DNA from: Rhynochetos jubatus
Taxonomy: Eukaryota; Chordata; Aves; Eurypygiformes; Rhynochetidae
Direction of reading: 5' to 3'
Assembly: GCA_027574665.1 (NCBI GenBank)
Contig: CM050690.1
Coordinates: 65,505,905 to 65,569,904 of the forward strand
DNA: 64,000 nucleotides
The position numbers and the translations under genes are program-made. Numbering within the stretch: the first letter of the stretch is position 1; each line of letters begins with the position of its first letter. Below are positions 24,677 to 37,030 of this stretch, piece by piece. Under the pieces are notes generated by a model, which saw nothing but the letters and a program-made list of their open reading frames with translations, ran no database searches and was not told the DNA's origin.

Positions 24677-27600
24677 ATGCATAACGGCACATGGGTTCTC
24701 AGTGGTAGTGGTGCTTTAAATTTGCTTTTACTCTGAAGGAATAGATGCACATCTTGTAAAAAATGTTATTCCCAATAAATTAATTTGTGTGCTCACAGAA
24801 GGCTCTTCGAGAAGAAACTTGGACTACCGTATCTCAGAACAGATATAGTCTGAGATACCTCATTTGTCAGACTCAGCCAGTTAATACCTGACTCTTCTGT
24901 TTCGCCTCCAACACACAGCATCAGCAACTCCTATTTCTCTTTCAAGGGGGCATGGGCTTACAGGAGGTGGGCACGACTTCTCCCTACTCCGCTCTGGGTA
25001 TGTGTGGTCTACTTGCCTCCAGGAAAGAGATGGTGGGCAGGTAGGAGGTATCCTGTGCTACGCTGTGCTACCCCAGTTACACAGTTCATCAGCTGAACCA
25101 TGATGATTTATTTGTCTCCATAGCACTGAGAAGATAAAACAGCTTCAAAGGTCTACTTTTGCAGTGAATTGCTAAATACAGTGAAACTTCAGGCAGGCAC
25201 ACTCAAAGCTAAGTTAAATCTAGTTAACACGGGTGGTGTTCCTTCAGCATCCTAGATGTTCGATGTTATGGAACTAGAAATAATACAAATTAAATAATAT
25301 GGGAGAGTTACAAGCTTCACTTGCAATGACCTGGCTACCTCTGTGATGGTGCACAGTGGCCTTAGCCAGCGTGTTTAGATCACATTGCAACAAAGATTGC
25401 GCAGTATTCAGGTGAAACTGCAGAAGAGCCTCTTAGGCAGGCACGTCATCGCTCCTTCTTAGGCTCTGCTTTGGAGGCCAGGTTTGCCACTGCTACATTT
25501 CACAAATTTTACAGAAGAGAACATCTTCCTTATTATGCAAAATGCAAATGAAGAAACAAACGTTGCTCCAATCCAGCTTAATTTTGTCAAAACAAAAAAA
25601 CTAAACTGCGAAACAAGCCAAAACATGGATTGTTGCCATCTCTGATACTTTGTTTCCATTCAAAATTTAGAACTTTTTTCAATTCAGTTTACATAAAAGA
25701 TCCAGAAATATGAAATATTTCTTTTGAGTTTGAAAGAAATACACTGACTTGAGGCAATGCACTTGTTTTTTCAGGAGTGCCAGTGAAATACAAAAGAACC
25801 CTGCTGTTCACATGGCTTACAGAGTGGGATGTTCGGAGTTTTTTGACCAGGTTGCATCTGGTGTTAGCAGCACACGTGACCCTTGCTTAACCCTTCTCAG
25901 AGATTGCCTTTTAAATTTCAATATTGCAGAAGGCACACTAGAGCCTTGCTGTCAGTCATAGGAGTTGTAATTAATGCCTGAGGTTTGTGAGTGGAAGCCT
26001 TGAGCTGGACTGCTCCCCAGCCACTGTGCTGAAGCCTGAGTGCCTGGGTAGAGCATATCCTCCTCTTCCCAAAAAGTTCGCCCGTTTTCATTTCATGATT
26101 GAATCCTGAACGGTGTGCGTGGGTTTATGAATAAAGGAACCTTTGACACAGCAATTTTTGCAGCTGAGGGCATGATCTTTGAGAGCTAAGATCTGTAGTC
26201 AGTTCTTGGGGGATGAATGGTTTGCCTTTGTCCCTCTTCAGTTGTGAAAGGAGAGCCACTTTCCAGACTTTTATAGGATTTTTTTGTGTCTTGCATTATG
26301 GTGGTAGCAACAAGGGAAGTGCAGATTTCTCCAATGGAAATCTTCAGATGGATTGCCACGGATTAAACTTCAATGTTACAGGTTGTTAATGGGTTTGTTA
26401 ATCAGACTGACACAAACGCAAAGTGTTTGTTCTTGGCCAACGTGGAGATGGTAAAATCTGGGAGGTTCAGCAAAAGTGTGGTGCAGAGAGAGGAGTGGAG
26501 AGTTTCCCTGGCAGCCAGGGTTCATGAAAGGGCTGTATTACTTAGGGAGGATCTGGACAGAAGTCCTGTGCCCAGTGAAGACCAAGGGCTCCCGCCCTCC
26601 TCGAGTGCCAGGCCATGCAAACTCACCCCCATTCCTGTTCACAGGAGTTGAGGTCACTCCTGGAGGGATGGGATGGGAAAGGGCAGTCATGGAGGAAGTC
26701 AGCTGATGGCTGTGCTCTCATGCTGAATCCTGTTCTGTCCCCCTCTCATCACCCACAAGTGCCATGGCAGAGCTCAGGCTGTGCCAGGGTCAGGTTGTGA
26801 AGGAGTGGGGAAGAAGTGGGGTGCTGCAGGTGTTGCTTCCTTCTGGTAGAGGCGTACCAGGTCGGATACACACATGATGTGCTGCAGTCTTTGCTCACGA
26901 CAGATCCAGGCTAGCCACACCTAAAAGGCATGCTTTGATGACTAGAAATGTTATGTCATCAGAGCTAGAATTACAGTTGTTTTAATACTCTTCCCCCCTT
27001 TTCCCAAAATAATCCCAAAAGCAGACTTTAATTTACCTTTAATTAGCCTTTCCTTTGGTTTCACCTTGCAAGCATTTAACATTTCAAGCAATTAAAATCT
27101 CTCAGTAGAAATACAATGTTTCTGTGTTGTCAAAGCCAAGAGATGGTTTTATTTTCTTCTCTGGCCCTTATAGATGCACTTTACTTTTACATCCATGACA
27201 GTGTTCCAGTATGAGCTTGGGTGATTTATTCAAGCAGGTTGCCTGTGGATTGTGTAGTGGAGCAAGCCCTACTTTTTGGTGTTGTGCCCACTGTAGGGAT
27301 TTGCACGCTTTTGGGTACTCTGCAGCTTTACCAGCTGTTAATTGATGTTTACAGATTGTCGGAATAAGATTCAGTACTTTGCCAGTAGGAGCAACAATTT
27401 CTCTCAGGAAAGTAAACTTCTGCACACCTGGCTGATAGCAGCTGACAGTGACTATTGAGGCAACAGGTCTTCACAGGCATTCCCCTGTGGCCAGACCTTC
27501 CCCAAACCTTTGCTGCGTAACCCACCCACCCCTCACCCCCCAAAAAAAATATATATTTATAAGAATGTCTATAGACAAACATGTTATTACTTCTGTACCA

Positions 27601-28228
27601 ATTTCCATGTTCTCTCTCTTTTCCCAGTTGCTGCAAGTCAGTATAACCAAGGTCTAATTCTAGTGTATGTCCTCATGTGCATTTTCTAGGATGCTTTTGC
27701 CTTCAGCTTGGCCTTGCTTCCCAGCACTTCCTTTAGCTGGCTGTAGCTTGGTCCATAGCTTTCCACACTTTCGGTACACAGGGGAGAAGGCTTATCCTCT
27801 GGTTTTATGGGGTTTCTAGGGTTTTATGAATGTTGTGTGAGCCACAGGAGAGCTGCAGAATTCTTCTGCAGTCTGCTGAAAGACAAAACTTGCACGCTGG
27901 ATTGAAGCACAGAGGAAGGAGTGAAGCTCCCCTGCCCACTTGGAGTGCCGTGCATTTTCTGGTCCTTCTGCAAGCCCAGTATCATTGCCTTAGGCAGCTG
28001 AGCCTGGCTGGAGAGGGCCTTGGAGGTGAGGACAGAGAGTTTCCGCTTGAGAGCAGCATGGGTCACCCTTTGCCCAGCCCTCTCAGGAGGGTTTATTCTG
28101 CTGAGACCAACTCAGCATTCAGTGAGCGGAAGGACTTGATCTGTGGCTGAACTTTTTCAGAAGGGTGTGAAATTCTCCCCCCAACTTTGTTCCTCCTTTT
28201 GTGTCATTGCACAGTTGCAGAAAGCAAA
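24677..28228. other. presumed GCNT4 intron, nothing recognised
   Basis: Unique-looking sequence with frames under 110 codons and no splice-bounded open segment that stood out. Confidence 0.45.
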
Positions 28229-29200
28229 TGATTTTAAGGGTTTGGGTTTCGGTGGTGGGGGTTTTTGGTAGCAGGGGAAGGGTTACAGGAACGGTTCTTG
28301 TGAGAATCTTTGAGAGAAGTTCCCTGGGCTCCAAAGTTGGGTCTGCCTCTGGCCACAGCTGAGTCAGTGTCTCTGTGAACTGACATATTTAAGAGGGAGA
28401 ACACGAAAAGAAGAAGCAATGGCTGCAGAAAGGGAGTGAAGATGGATGTGAGAGAATCAGTGTGGAGGGAGGAGTGGGATGTGAGAGAGACAACCAGGCA
28501 GACACCCAGGTCAGTGCTGAAAGGTGGGTGGAGGTGGGCCGGAGCAGATGTTCCTCTGCAGCCCATGGGGAGAGGGCAGGCTGTGCCCCTGCAGCCATGG
28601 GGGGGTCACGGGGGAGCAGAGACACTCCTACATCCTGGGGAGGACCCCATGCTGGAGCCAGCAGCTGTGCCCGAAGGAGACCATGATTCCATGGGAAGCC
28701 CACACTGGAGCAGGCTGCTTCTGAAGGATGGCACCCCACAGAAGGGACTGATGCTGAAGCAGTTTGTGAAGGACAGCAGCCTGTGGGAAGCACTCACGTT
28801 GGAGAAGTTCACGGAGAACTGTCTCCCGTAGGAGGGACCTCACGGTGCAGTAGGGGCAGAGTGTGAGGAGTCCTCTCCCTGAGGAGGAAGGAGCAGCACA
28901 GACAACATGTGATGGACTGACCACAACCCTCATTCTCCGTCCCTGTGTGCTGCTGGGGGGCAGGAAGTAGCCCAGGAAAAACGGGTGTGGAGGGGGAAGG
29001 TTTTTTAGGATCTGTTTTGTTGCTCATTGTTGTGCCATGAATTGATGGGTAACTTACTAATGGATTTTTCTTCTCCAAGTGGAGTCTGCTTTGCCCATGA
29101 CTGTATTGGTTGAGTGATCCTTCCCCATCCTTGCCTTAAACCACAAACCTTTCCTTATTATCTCCTCCCCATCCCACCTGGCTGGGCCTAAACCACAACA
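28229..29200 (+). mobile_element. solo LTR, second ERVL-like family
   Basis: This resembles a common neoavian LTR built of degenerate internal GGAGCAG-type modules (for example CACGTTGGAGAAGTTC near 28796). A TATA-like TATTTAAG lies at 28386-28393, giving + orientation. The 3' edge is ACCACAACA at 29200; the 5' edge near 28229 is less certain. The canonical poly(A) signal of the family looks degraded. No internal retroviral sequence flanks it, so it is probably a solo LTR in the GCNT4 intron. Frames in this stretch (for example 28389-28831) are repeat-derived. Confidence 0.75.
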
Positions 29201-30537
29201 CAGCTTCTTGCAAGGGTGAAAATACAAAAAAAGGCAGTAAAGTATACCAGTGGAAAACTCAGCCATTTTCTGGGTGGGAAACAAATATTGCCATCATGGA
29301 TCTAACTAGCAATTCCTCTTCTGGTCCAGCAGCAGATAAAAGCAGACTCAGAGAAACATTTTTATTGGTAAAAATTCCCTGTCAGAAGTCTTGGCAGCTG
29401 ATAATTGCCTGATGTTGTGGTTCCAGGAAATTTAGCTTTCTGTCCGTAATTATGTAATGGTGAAGGCAGCTCTGGAAACTCCCAATAGCCAGCTGATAGC
29501 CTGATTCTTTCCTGAATCCTGCTGAGCTCTTTGTCTTTAAGGTACCTTATGACAGTCTGTAACTATGTGTTGTGTAAGAAAATGTGTTTTGTTACACAAC
29601 ACTGTGTTTCTCTTGTATTTGTTGCATGCCTGTTATCTTTGAATCTATAAAGCAAGGGATGTTCAAGAAAAACACTCATTTACCTCTTCTGAATCACTCA
29701 GTACATAGCATCCCAGCCAGTAAGTGCCCTGACCGGGCACAGACGCTGTGGATATAGTCCAGCTGTGCGATATGTGTTGGTTGCAAGATGAGATCCGTCT
29801 CCACTGATTTCCTCAGAAGTCGTCTTGCATGTAGAAGAGAAAGTGCAAACATTTTACAAAACAAGGCAAGGTAGCAATGCCAAGCTGCCTTCCGAATATA
29901 AAACCTGTATGCAGAAGATGGAACGTTGGTCCCGCATACAGTATAGCACCTGAGAAAAAAAACACTGGTGAGCAAGATAAGCAGAGGTAGCATCACTGCT
30001 ACCCCAGGTGGGTCCCTCAGGTAGCTCTAGGTGCCTGTTTCCACCTGCCACATGCCATTTGTTCCCACCTCCTCCAGAGAGGACTGCGTTTACAGTGCAC
30101 TGCGATGTCTGAGCGGTGCTTCGAGTGCTGCATGCGGTAAGAAATAAGAGTTTTGCATCAGAACCTGATGAGTTTTGTGGTGGCCCTTCTGTCCTGAGGG
30201 ATTTAATTCCCTGATCTTACACTGTTCCTCAAGAAATCCAAGTCTTTTGCAGAAACCAACTTCATTGTGGTTAGAGGCAAATGATTTGTTCCTAACGAGC
30301 GAAGCTGTTGCTCCCGTACTGACATACCGAGCCTGGCTGTGCAGGCTGGCCGTTACCTCGGAGGTAGCAAGAGAGTGGGAATTTAATGTGATAAGGATGG
30401 AGCAGGAGGAACAGTGGGATACTGGTGGTGGTGAACTGCACTGCTGGAGAGAGGTTAGAGTGTTTAAGAGTAGTTGGTGTCACACAAGGCCTGATTCTGT
30501 CTGGACCACTGTGGTGATGGTGATATAGTGTGTGTCG

Positions 30538-30622
30538 TAAAATACCCAAACCAACCAACCAAACCCAAAAAACCCCAAGCCAAACCAAAAAATAAAAAAA
30601 CCCAAACCAAAACCAAACAAAC
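30538..30622. repeat. CAAA-rich low-complexity tract
   Basis: About 85 bases of CCAAACCAACC-type sequence, in the presumed GCNT4 intron. Minus-strand frames reading through it (around 30464-30731) are low-complexity artefacts. Confidence 0.9.
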
Positions 30623-31594
30623 AGATGGGCTGTGGATGTAATCGCTGGCTCCTGATGGTCTCATCTGGCAGAATCAGGGAGAGATCATCATAAACAGGGG
30701 ATTCAGTGGAGGAGCTGAGATTTCTCACCAAAGCTCCTTAATTCCTTCCTCCACAGGGAATTTGAACCATGTCACCACAGTCATCTGGATTTCTATGACC
30801 TCTTTACATGGTACAATAGTGTCTGGTGGTTGGCAGTGCCAAAACCCATGGGAATGTTCAAGGAGCTGAGTGTGGATCCTTTGCCCTTCAGCTGCAAAGA
30901 TGGAGTCCTCAGTGCTCTGCAGGTGATTTCTTGCACTCTGGACTGCACCAGGCTCCAGTGGGCTAGGTTGGTGGTTTCAGGCAGGGAAGTGTGATGCAAT
31001 GGCTTTTCTGTTGCTTTGCCTAGAAACGGAATGTTTGGCACTGGCTGGAACCTGGCCAGGGTTCCACTACCATAGGTAGAGGAGTTTTGGAGCAGTGGAA
31101 GATACACAATTTTTTCCCCTCTCCTTTTTCTTAGTCGAGGCTCTCTTTTGCCTTTTAGAAGGAGTTAAGGAGGGTGGCAAGATTCATTCCCTGGATGAGA
31201 CAGTTCCTGTTCAGCCAGGAGTGGTACCGTTGCCGTTGGTAGCCGAGGAGACCACTGGCCATACACACAGGGCATGCTGCACAGAGAGGTCACGCCACAC
31301 AGGTCTTAGTCCTCCAAAGGAAAACGGGGTAGGGGGTAGGAGGGTAGGTTAGCTGTGCAGCTCCGCAGGGCTTCCGTCACATGGCTGGAAACCTGGCTTT
31401 GGTTAGGAGCGGCTTTTGAGAGCGGCTCTTCTCCAGGAATTTAGGCACAGGAAGGAAGTAGGTAAAGGGGAGACCTGGATTAGATGTCGAGCTGAGATTA
31501 GTTTAGAGAAGTGAAGGAAAGCACCTGCTACTGAATGGGAAAGGTGGGATTTTTTGCTTTATGGAGAGCTAGATCTGTTTTTTCTCTTTGATAG

Positions 31595-31657
31595 CGTACC
31601 CGGAGGCTGTTTGTAAAACCTGTAGAGACCTGCTGAGCTCTGGCTTCTACAAAATAG
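31595..31657 (+). other. candidate internal 5' UTR exon of GCNT4
   Basis: A 63-nt segment is flanked by a strong pyrimidine tract and acceptor (TTTTTTCTCTTTGATAG, AG at 31593-31594) and a near-consensus donor (AAAATAG|GTATGTG). It lies 1.6 kb upstream of the coding exon on the same strand. It is open in one frame with cysteine-containing residues, but that frame would hit TGA across the GCNT4 junction, so a noncoding role is more likely. Joined to 33239 it would put A at -3 of the start codon. The call rests on splice-site appearance only. Confidence 0.35.
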
Positions 31658-32834
31658 GTATGTGTTGGCTTACCCTGCTCCCTTCCCTGCTCTGTACCTG
31701 GCACCCCTCAGATGAAATAAGGATGTGGTGTTTTCTTCTGCTTTCTGATGCCCCCAGAAGAGAAATATCCAGGAGAAAGATGCACAGGGAAAGGGAAAAT
31801 AAGGGAGAAGAGACTAGTGAAGCAGCTCTGCCTTGACAGGCTGTGTTTTAACGGAAGCTACAGCTTGCAAGACCTGACGTTGGTGGGAACGCTGAAGTTG
31901 TCTAAGTTAGTCTTGCGGAAAGTGTTGCGTGCACGCCTCAATACTTGATTTTACATGCGTACGTGCGATCTGCAGACGTCTGAGCCACTTCCAGTGGCTG
32001 CACCTTTTTATCGCTCCGAAGCATTGTGAAACAGCTTCTTCTCAAAAGAAAACGTTTGAGGCTGTTCAAGTTAGAGACAAAGTAGAGCTTAGTTTAAGCT
32101 AAGTAGATCTAGGTTTAGTGCAGCACCTGGCTGTGGACTCTGGTCTAATTTTAATTCAGATAGCAACAATGCTGCTCGCTCAGCTGGTAAAGCAGAGCTA
32201 TATGGAAAGAGGATCACTGTATTTAGCTTTTATTGTGCTAACACCTCAGCTGTTAAGTTGCTACACGGGGTTGTTGTTAAACACCCTGCTGTACACAAAG
32301 AGGCCGTGTGCGTGTTTTTGCGGTTGTATCTGAGGTTATGTCACGTGGCAGAGAAGAGGATGGATGTGCTATTGCTCACTACTACCGCTCCTGCCTTCAG
32401 TATATATACACTCATTCCAGTGGATGGAAGCGCTGTGTCTTCATCCATCTCTTTCTTGAGACAGTGAAGTATTTTTCAGAAGAAATGTGGACATGGGGAG
32501 GGCTTTGGTCTTGTCAGACCCTGTTGGAAGAGGACAGGGAGGAAATTAATTTCCCCTTGGACATCTTCATGGGCCAGCCCTGGTGGTAGAATAATTGAGG
32601 ATGCTCTGACTGAATTCTGAAGTTTTCAGTTTAGTGCTCTATTATTTTTCTTTTAATACTAATATCTACCATTAAGCACAGATTCTTTGCAGACTCACAA
32701 GATATCCCCTTGCTGCTCCCACTGAATCCCCTGTCTAAGATTTCTTATGTTTCTGCCAATGCAGGGGTTGCTGTACTTCAGTTTATAGCTCATAAGAAAT
32801 TTTAAAAAAGGTTTGGAAAATAAACAGTGGGAGC

Positions 32835-33086
32835 GTTGTGGTTTAACTCCAGCTGGCAACTAAGCCCCGCACAGCCACTTGCTCACTCTCCACTGGTGGG
32901 ATAGGGGAAAGAATTGGAAAGCTAAGTGTCAAAACACTTGTGGGTTGACATAAAGGCAGTTTAACAGGTAAAGCAAAAGCTGCGCATGCAAGCAAAGCAA
33001 AACAAGGAATTCAGTCACCACTTCCTGTCAGCAGGCAGGTGTTCAGCCGTCTCCAGGAAACCAGGGATCCATCACACATAACACGA
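32835..33086 (-). mobile_element. truncated LTR, same ERVL-like family as at 19.2 kb
   Basis: About 250 bp matches the + strand left part of the LTR at 19218 (GTGGTTTAACTCCAGCTGGC, then the shared stretch around AAGCAAAGCAAAACAAGGAA). It breaks off near 33086, before the region holding the TATA box. It is in the same orientation as the first copy, opposite to GCNT4, and ends only about 150 bases before the GCNT4 coding exon. Confidence 0.85.
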
Positions 33087-33216
33087 TGATTAGGAAGAAA
33101 CTGCAGATTTCCAGTGCTCTGTCCTGCTACGGTGGTGTTTATGCTGTAGCCAGGCTGGTGTGCACACATCCGTGTTAGAAGCTGGGATTGTCTCTGATGC
33201 CTTGTTCCTTATTCAA

Positions 33217-33239
33217 AATACCACCTGTTTTCTTGCAGA
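33217..33239 (+). other. splice acceptor of the GCNT4 coding exon
   Basis: A pyrimidine-rich run ending in TTTTCTTGCAG places the AG at 33237-33238, so the exon begins at 33239 and the ATG follows after a single base. The bases at -2 and -3 of the start codon therefore come from whichever upstream exon is joined. This supports at least one separate 5' noncoding exon. Confidence 0.8.
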
Positions 33240-34607
33240 ATGAAGAGACACAAGTGTCCCTACAAATGTCCTGCACGAAGGAAGATCCTGATCCTGTGTG
33301 TTACGGGGTGGCTGATTGCACTGCTGAAGCTCCTCCATGTAGAAAGACACTTTTTTCCCTCTAGGGGCATTTATTTGGTTGAGCACTTCCTGAGCACTTC
33401 TTCTTATGTTAAAAACAGGTACTCCCACCTTAGAAATGAGTTCCAGTATGAAATTAACTGTTCGTCTATATATGAACAAGACCCCAATGAAATTGGCAAG
33501 AGTTTAGAGATAAGAAGAAAAGAGATAATTGATTTAGCTGATGAAGATGTCGTAGCAATGACAAGTGACTGCCACGTGTATCGTTCACTTAGGAAATACC
33601 ACCTAAAACCTGTTTCTGCAGAGGAGGAGAGTTTCCCAATTGCCTATTCTTTGGTTGTTCACAAAGATGCGATAATGGTAGAAAGGCTCATACATTCACT
33701 GTACAGTCATCAAAATATTTACTGCATCCATTATGACCAAAAAGCAGCAAAAATATTCAAATCCGCTATGAACAATCTAGCTAAATGTTTCCCCAATATT
33801 TTCATTGCATCGAAACTGGAGACAGTGGACTACGCGCATATTTCACGGCTGCAAGCGGATTTCAATTGTTTGTCTGATCTGATGGACTCTTCAGTTCCCT
33901 GGAAGTATGTTATTAATCTGTGTGGCCAAGATTTCCCTTTGAGGTCAAACTTTGAGTTGGTTGCTGAACTGAAGAAACTCGGTGGAAGAAACATGCTGGA
34001 AACTATAAAGCCAAGCAGCAGCAAAAGAGAACGATTTACTTATCACCATGAACTTATGAAAGTGCCTTACGAGTACATGCAGATGCCTGTAAAAACCAAC
34101 ATCTCCAAGAATCCACCACCTCACAATATTGAGGTATTTGTAGGCAGTGCCTATTTTGTTTTAAGCCGGGCGTTTATTCAATATACCCTCGAAAGCTCTC
34201 TTGCAAAAGACTTTTTGGAGTGGTCAAGGGATACATACTCTCCAGACGAACATTTCTGGGCCACTCTTGTACGTGTTCCGGGAGTCCCTGGGGAAATTCC
34301 AAGGTCAGCCCAGGACATAACGGACCTACAAAGCAAAACCCGTCTGGTGAAATGGAATTATCTTGAAGACCATTTGTATCCTTCCTGCACTGGTACACAC
34401 CTTCGCAGTGTCTGCATCTACGGGGCCGCGGAATTAAGATGGCTTCTGAATTACGGACACTGGTTCGCCAATAAGTTTGACTCCAAGGTAGACCCTGTCC
34501 TGGTAAAATGCTTGGCAGAAAAACTGTCCAAACAACAGAAGGAGTGGGTACACGTGTCCTCTGATAAATACTTTCTGCAAATAAATGCTTCAAATGCCTC
34601 GCTCTAG
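33240..34607 (+). CDS. GCNT4: core 2 beta-1,6-N-acetylglucosaminyltransferase 3 (C2GnT3)
   Basis: A 455-codon intact frame that matches the GCNT4 protein as I know it in mammals (about 453 aa) along its whole length. The enzyme transfers GlcNAc from UDP-GlcNAc in beta-1,6 linkage to core 1 O-glycans, making core 2 branches in the Golgi. Type II topology is visible: a short basic cytosolic tail with cysteines at 6 and 10, a hydrophobic anchor at about 15-33, a stem, then the GT14 (Branch) catalytic domain from about residue 133 to 425. Exactly nine luminal cysteines (74, 111, 162, 183, 210, 228, 383, 392, 424) match the nine conserved in this family. SPDEHFW at 334-340 holds the expected catalytic Glu337. 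Arg389 and Lys412 align with the UDP-contacting basic residues of C2GnT1. N-glycosylation sequons occur at N73, N287, N449 and N452. The coding region is one exon, as in GCNT1 and GCNT3. The start is the first ATG, one base after a splice acceptor, and its N-terminus aligns with the mammalian protein. Confidence 0.97.
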   Translation: MKRHKCPYKCPARRKILILCVTGWLIALLKLLHVERHFFPSRGIYLVEHFLSTSSYVKNRYSHLRNEFQYEINCSSIYEQDPNEIGKSLEIRRKEIIDLADEDVVAMTSDCHVYRSLRKYHLKPVSAEEESFPIAYSLVVHKDAIMVERLIHSLYSHQNIYCIHYDQKAAKIFKSAMNNLAKCFPNIFIASKLETVDYAHISRLQADFNCLSDLMDSSVPWKYVINLCGQDFPLRSNFELVAELKKLGGRNMLETIKPSSSKRERFTYHHELMKVPYEYMQMPVKTNISKNPPPHNIEVFVGSAYFVLSRAFIQYTLESSLAKDFLEWSRDTYSPDEHFWATLVRVPGVPGEIPRSAQDITDLQSKTRLVKWNYLEDHLYPSCTGTHLRSVCIYGAAELRWLLNYGHWFANKFDSKVDPVLVKCLAEKLSKQQKEWVHVSSDKYFLQINASNASL

Positions 34608-36475
34608 CAGCATTGTCTTCCCTGCTGTTGGTACTGTGTACTGTTACAGCACAGCGACTGCAGTTCCTCTGCCTTGACCTGCTGCAGGATGTTGGTGAGC
34701 GAAACGTCCGTTCTGCGTAAAGTTCAGGGCCCTGGACAGCCAGGTGCCTGGCCATTTATTTATGAAAAGTCATGCCTCTCTGATTAACTGTTTTGTAACT
34801 TGCCACAATAATCTTGTAATCGTTTTCAGGGTGATTCTGAGAGGGTGAGGTTTGCTTCTGGAGGCGCTGCTGCTGTCTGTCCCAGTGGAGTATTTCATAA
34901 ATGTGTTTTACATCAACAGTTTTTGCATCTTTCCTAAGAAGCTCCAACGTGTCTGTCTGTCTGTCCCCTTTTCCTTCAGTTTTGTTTTTCTTAAAGGTAT
35001 GAAACAAAGACCTCTGTATCTGCTACCTCAGGAAACTGGAAGTGCCCAGCTCATGGACAGAACCAAGAAAACAGCATGACACCAAATGAGCCGTGTGGCC
35101 TCACCTGAAGTCCCAAAATTCCTGTTTGTGGGAGCTAACAAAGATCTTTGCAATGTCAATATGACTGGATGATATAAGGGAAAAAAGATTCTTAGATACT
35201 GCACTGTCGGTAGCATCGTTCTCTTCTCCCGGCTCATCCGTGCGTTGCTTTTCCTTCTGTGAAGCGTGTGCTCAGGCACCGTGCCATGCCTATCAAATCG
35301 GTGGTGGTTGACTGAAAGACAATTATGCACTGGTATTCTTCAAAGGCAGCGTACGAGCAGTGCCCGGAGGGCAGTCTCTGCGGCCCCTTAGCGTAGATAT
35401 TCATGCCAAAAGACGTTGGTCTTCATTTCTGTCTCTGCCACTAGAAATATCCTCCTGTAACATCCCAGTCCTCTTGAGACAGTATTTCTACCCACAGTGG
35501 ACAAGAAGTGCTATTTCTAATTAGTGTTCCGCAGTGCGGTGCGATGCTGAAGTGCAAAGCATGCGAAGCCGAGCGGTAACTCTAAGAATAGCCATCTTGG
35601 GGAAATGAAGACCCTGTGTAGAAGTGTCCTTCTGTGCAAGACTCGTGGCCTCGCACTGCCGTGATCCCGGCTGACAGGTGCCTGAGCAAGCCCTGGTTCA
35701 GCTGTAGAGTAACTGTACCCCAACAGCCTCTTCTTCCCACGAGTCTGTGAGGCCTCCTGGTAGCCAAGTGGCCTCCTCACAACTGGGTTCCTCATGCTAC
35801 AGCATGAGGGAAGGGTTTGTTAGTGCAGGGGGTCTCTGCAGAAGCTCTTGCAACTGGGAAATGCCCCTTGGTGTTTTGGGGGTTTCTCTGGGGTGTTGCT
35901 CTGCCACAAGTTTGGTTTCGGTGCTAGCAGTGGACGCTGGCGTCTAGCCTGCTCCATGCTGCTGTCCCATTTCTACCTATCTGGCTCTTATTAAGGGACC
36001 TCTTCCCCTGAGTGACTTTGGGATATCTGGTCTTACCAGTCCAAAAATTGCTGCAATAATGACCATGTTCCGCACCTATGAGAAATGTTTGATTCTGATT
36101 TCAGTTGAGAGAACCAAGGAATTTCTTGGTCTCAGTGTTTGTTTTTTATAAATTTACTCATGGTAAAGACATCTGTGGCTTAAGATTGGGTTTGAGAGTC
36201 AGGAATCGTGGGCCTTTCCCCCCATTCGTGACACTGATTTCCCATGAGACCTCAGACAAATCATCTGAGTTTTCTGTTTCAGCTGATCCAGCTGTAAAAT
36301 GGGAACAACAAGATCCTAGTATCTTGCTGAGCACTTAGAAGCCTATGGGTGACACCTGTTGTGGGTTGGTTGCACGGAAATAATTGCTTATCAAACTGTT
36401 TATGGAGCGTGTGGACGCACAGGTCAAGTATTTCCTTGATGTACTGTTTCTGAAATAAATGAGGATTATTTTTAA
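34608..36475 (+). other. GCNT4: GCNT4 3' untranslated region
   Basis: The stop TAG is at 34605-34607, and no AATAAA occurs before 36454, so the 3' UTR is about 1.85 kb. It contains an AU-rich element core TATTTAT at 34757-34763 and a short TCTG run near 34951-34966. No repeat is recognised inside it. The nearest CR1 begins about 250 bases beyond its end. Reading frames in this stretch are short and unrelated to known proteins. Confidence 0.65.
36454..36459 (+). terminator. poly(A) signal for GCNT4
   Basis: This is the first canonical AATAAA downstream of the stop codon. It is followed within about 25-60 bases by T- and GT-rich sequence (around 36481-36530), as expected of a cleavage and polyadenylation site. 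Confidence 0.65.
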
Positions 36476-36724
36476 TGACTGCGTGTTGCTTATTTCAGTG
36501 ACTTGCTGTGTTTGCCCAGGGTTGTTCTGACTTGATGTAATTTCTAGACGCTTCATAGATTACGAAATATTGGCAGTACTTAGATCCATACATCAATACT
36601 TGCATATAATGTGGAGAGTTCTAACATGGAAAAAGGTTAAAAGGTTAAAATATAAAAAGGATGCTAGCATCCCTGGGGGCTGAGTCTTAGTCTTCTGTAC
36701 ACATAAGCTGATGTTTAGTGATAT

Positions 36725-37030
36725 GTAAGAAAGATGGGGACAAAGTTTTAGCACGGCCTGTTGTGATAGGACAAAGGGTAATGGCTGTGAACTAAAACTG
36801 TAGATTTAGACTAGTTATAAGGAAGAACAATATTTTACATTAAGGGTGGTGAAACACTGGGACAGATTGCCCAGAGAGGTGGCGGGTGCCCCATAGCTGG
36901 AAATGTTCAAGGTCAGGTTAGCTGGGACTCTGACCGACCTGATCTGGGTGAAGATGTCCCTGATCATTGCAGGGGGGTTGGACTAGCTAATCTTTAAAGG
37001 TCCCTTCCATATTATTCTACGATTCTGTAT
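36725..37030 (+). mobile_element. CR1 LINE 3' end fragment
   Basis: About 300 bp match the CR1 3' UTR: a GGCCTGTTGTGATAGGACAA-like start, GAAACACTGGGACAGATTGCC in the middle, and GGTCCCTTCCATATTATTCT with a GATTCTGTATT end. It starts about 250 bases past the predicted GCNT4 poly(A) site. Confidence 0.92.

Larger units (their letters stand above)
29201..32834. other. presumed GCNT4 intron with a candidate exon
   Basis: It holds the CAAA-rich tract at 30538 and the candidate 63-nt exon at 31595. The remainder is unassigned. Confidence 0.45.

Noticed and set aside
28389-28831. Overlapping frames of 66-134 codons on both strands
   Set aside because: They lie inside the LTR and reflect its GGAGCAG-type modules.
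32167-32205. tRNA-like phrase GCTCAGCTGGTAAAGCAGAG
   Set aside because: It resembles a D-arm, but no GGTTCGAATCC-type B box or acceptor pairing follows at the right distance.
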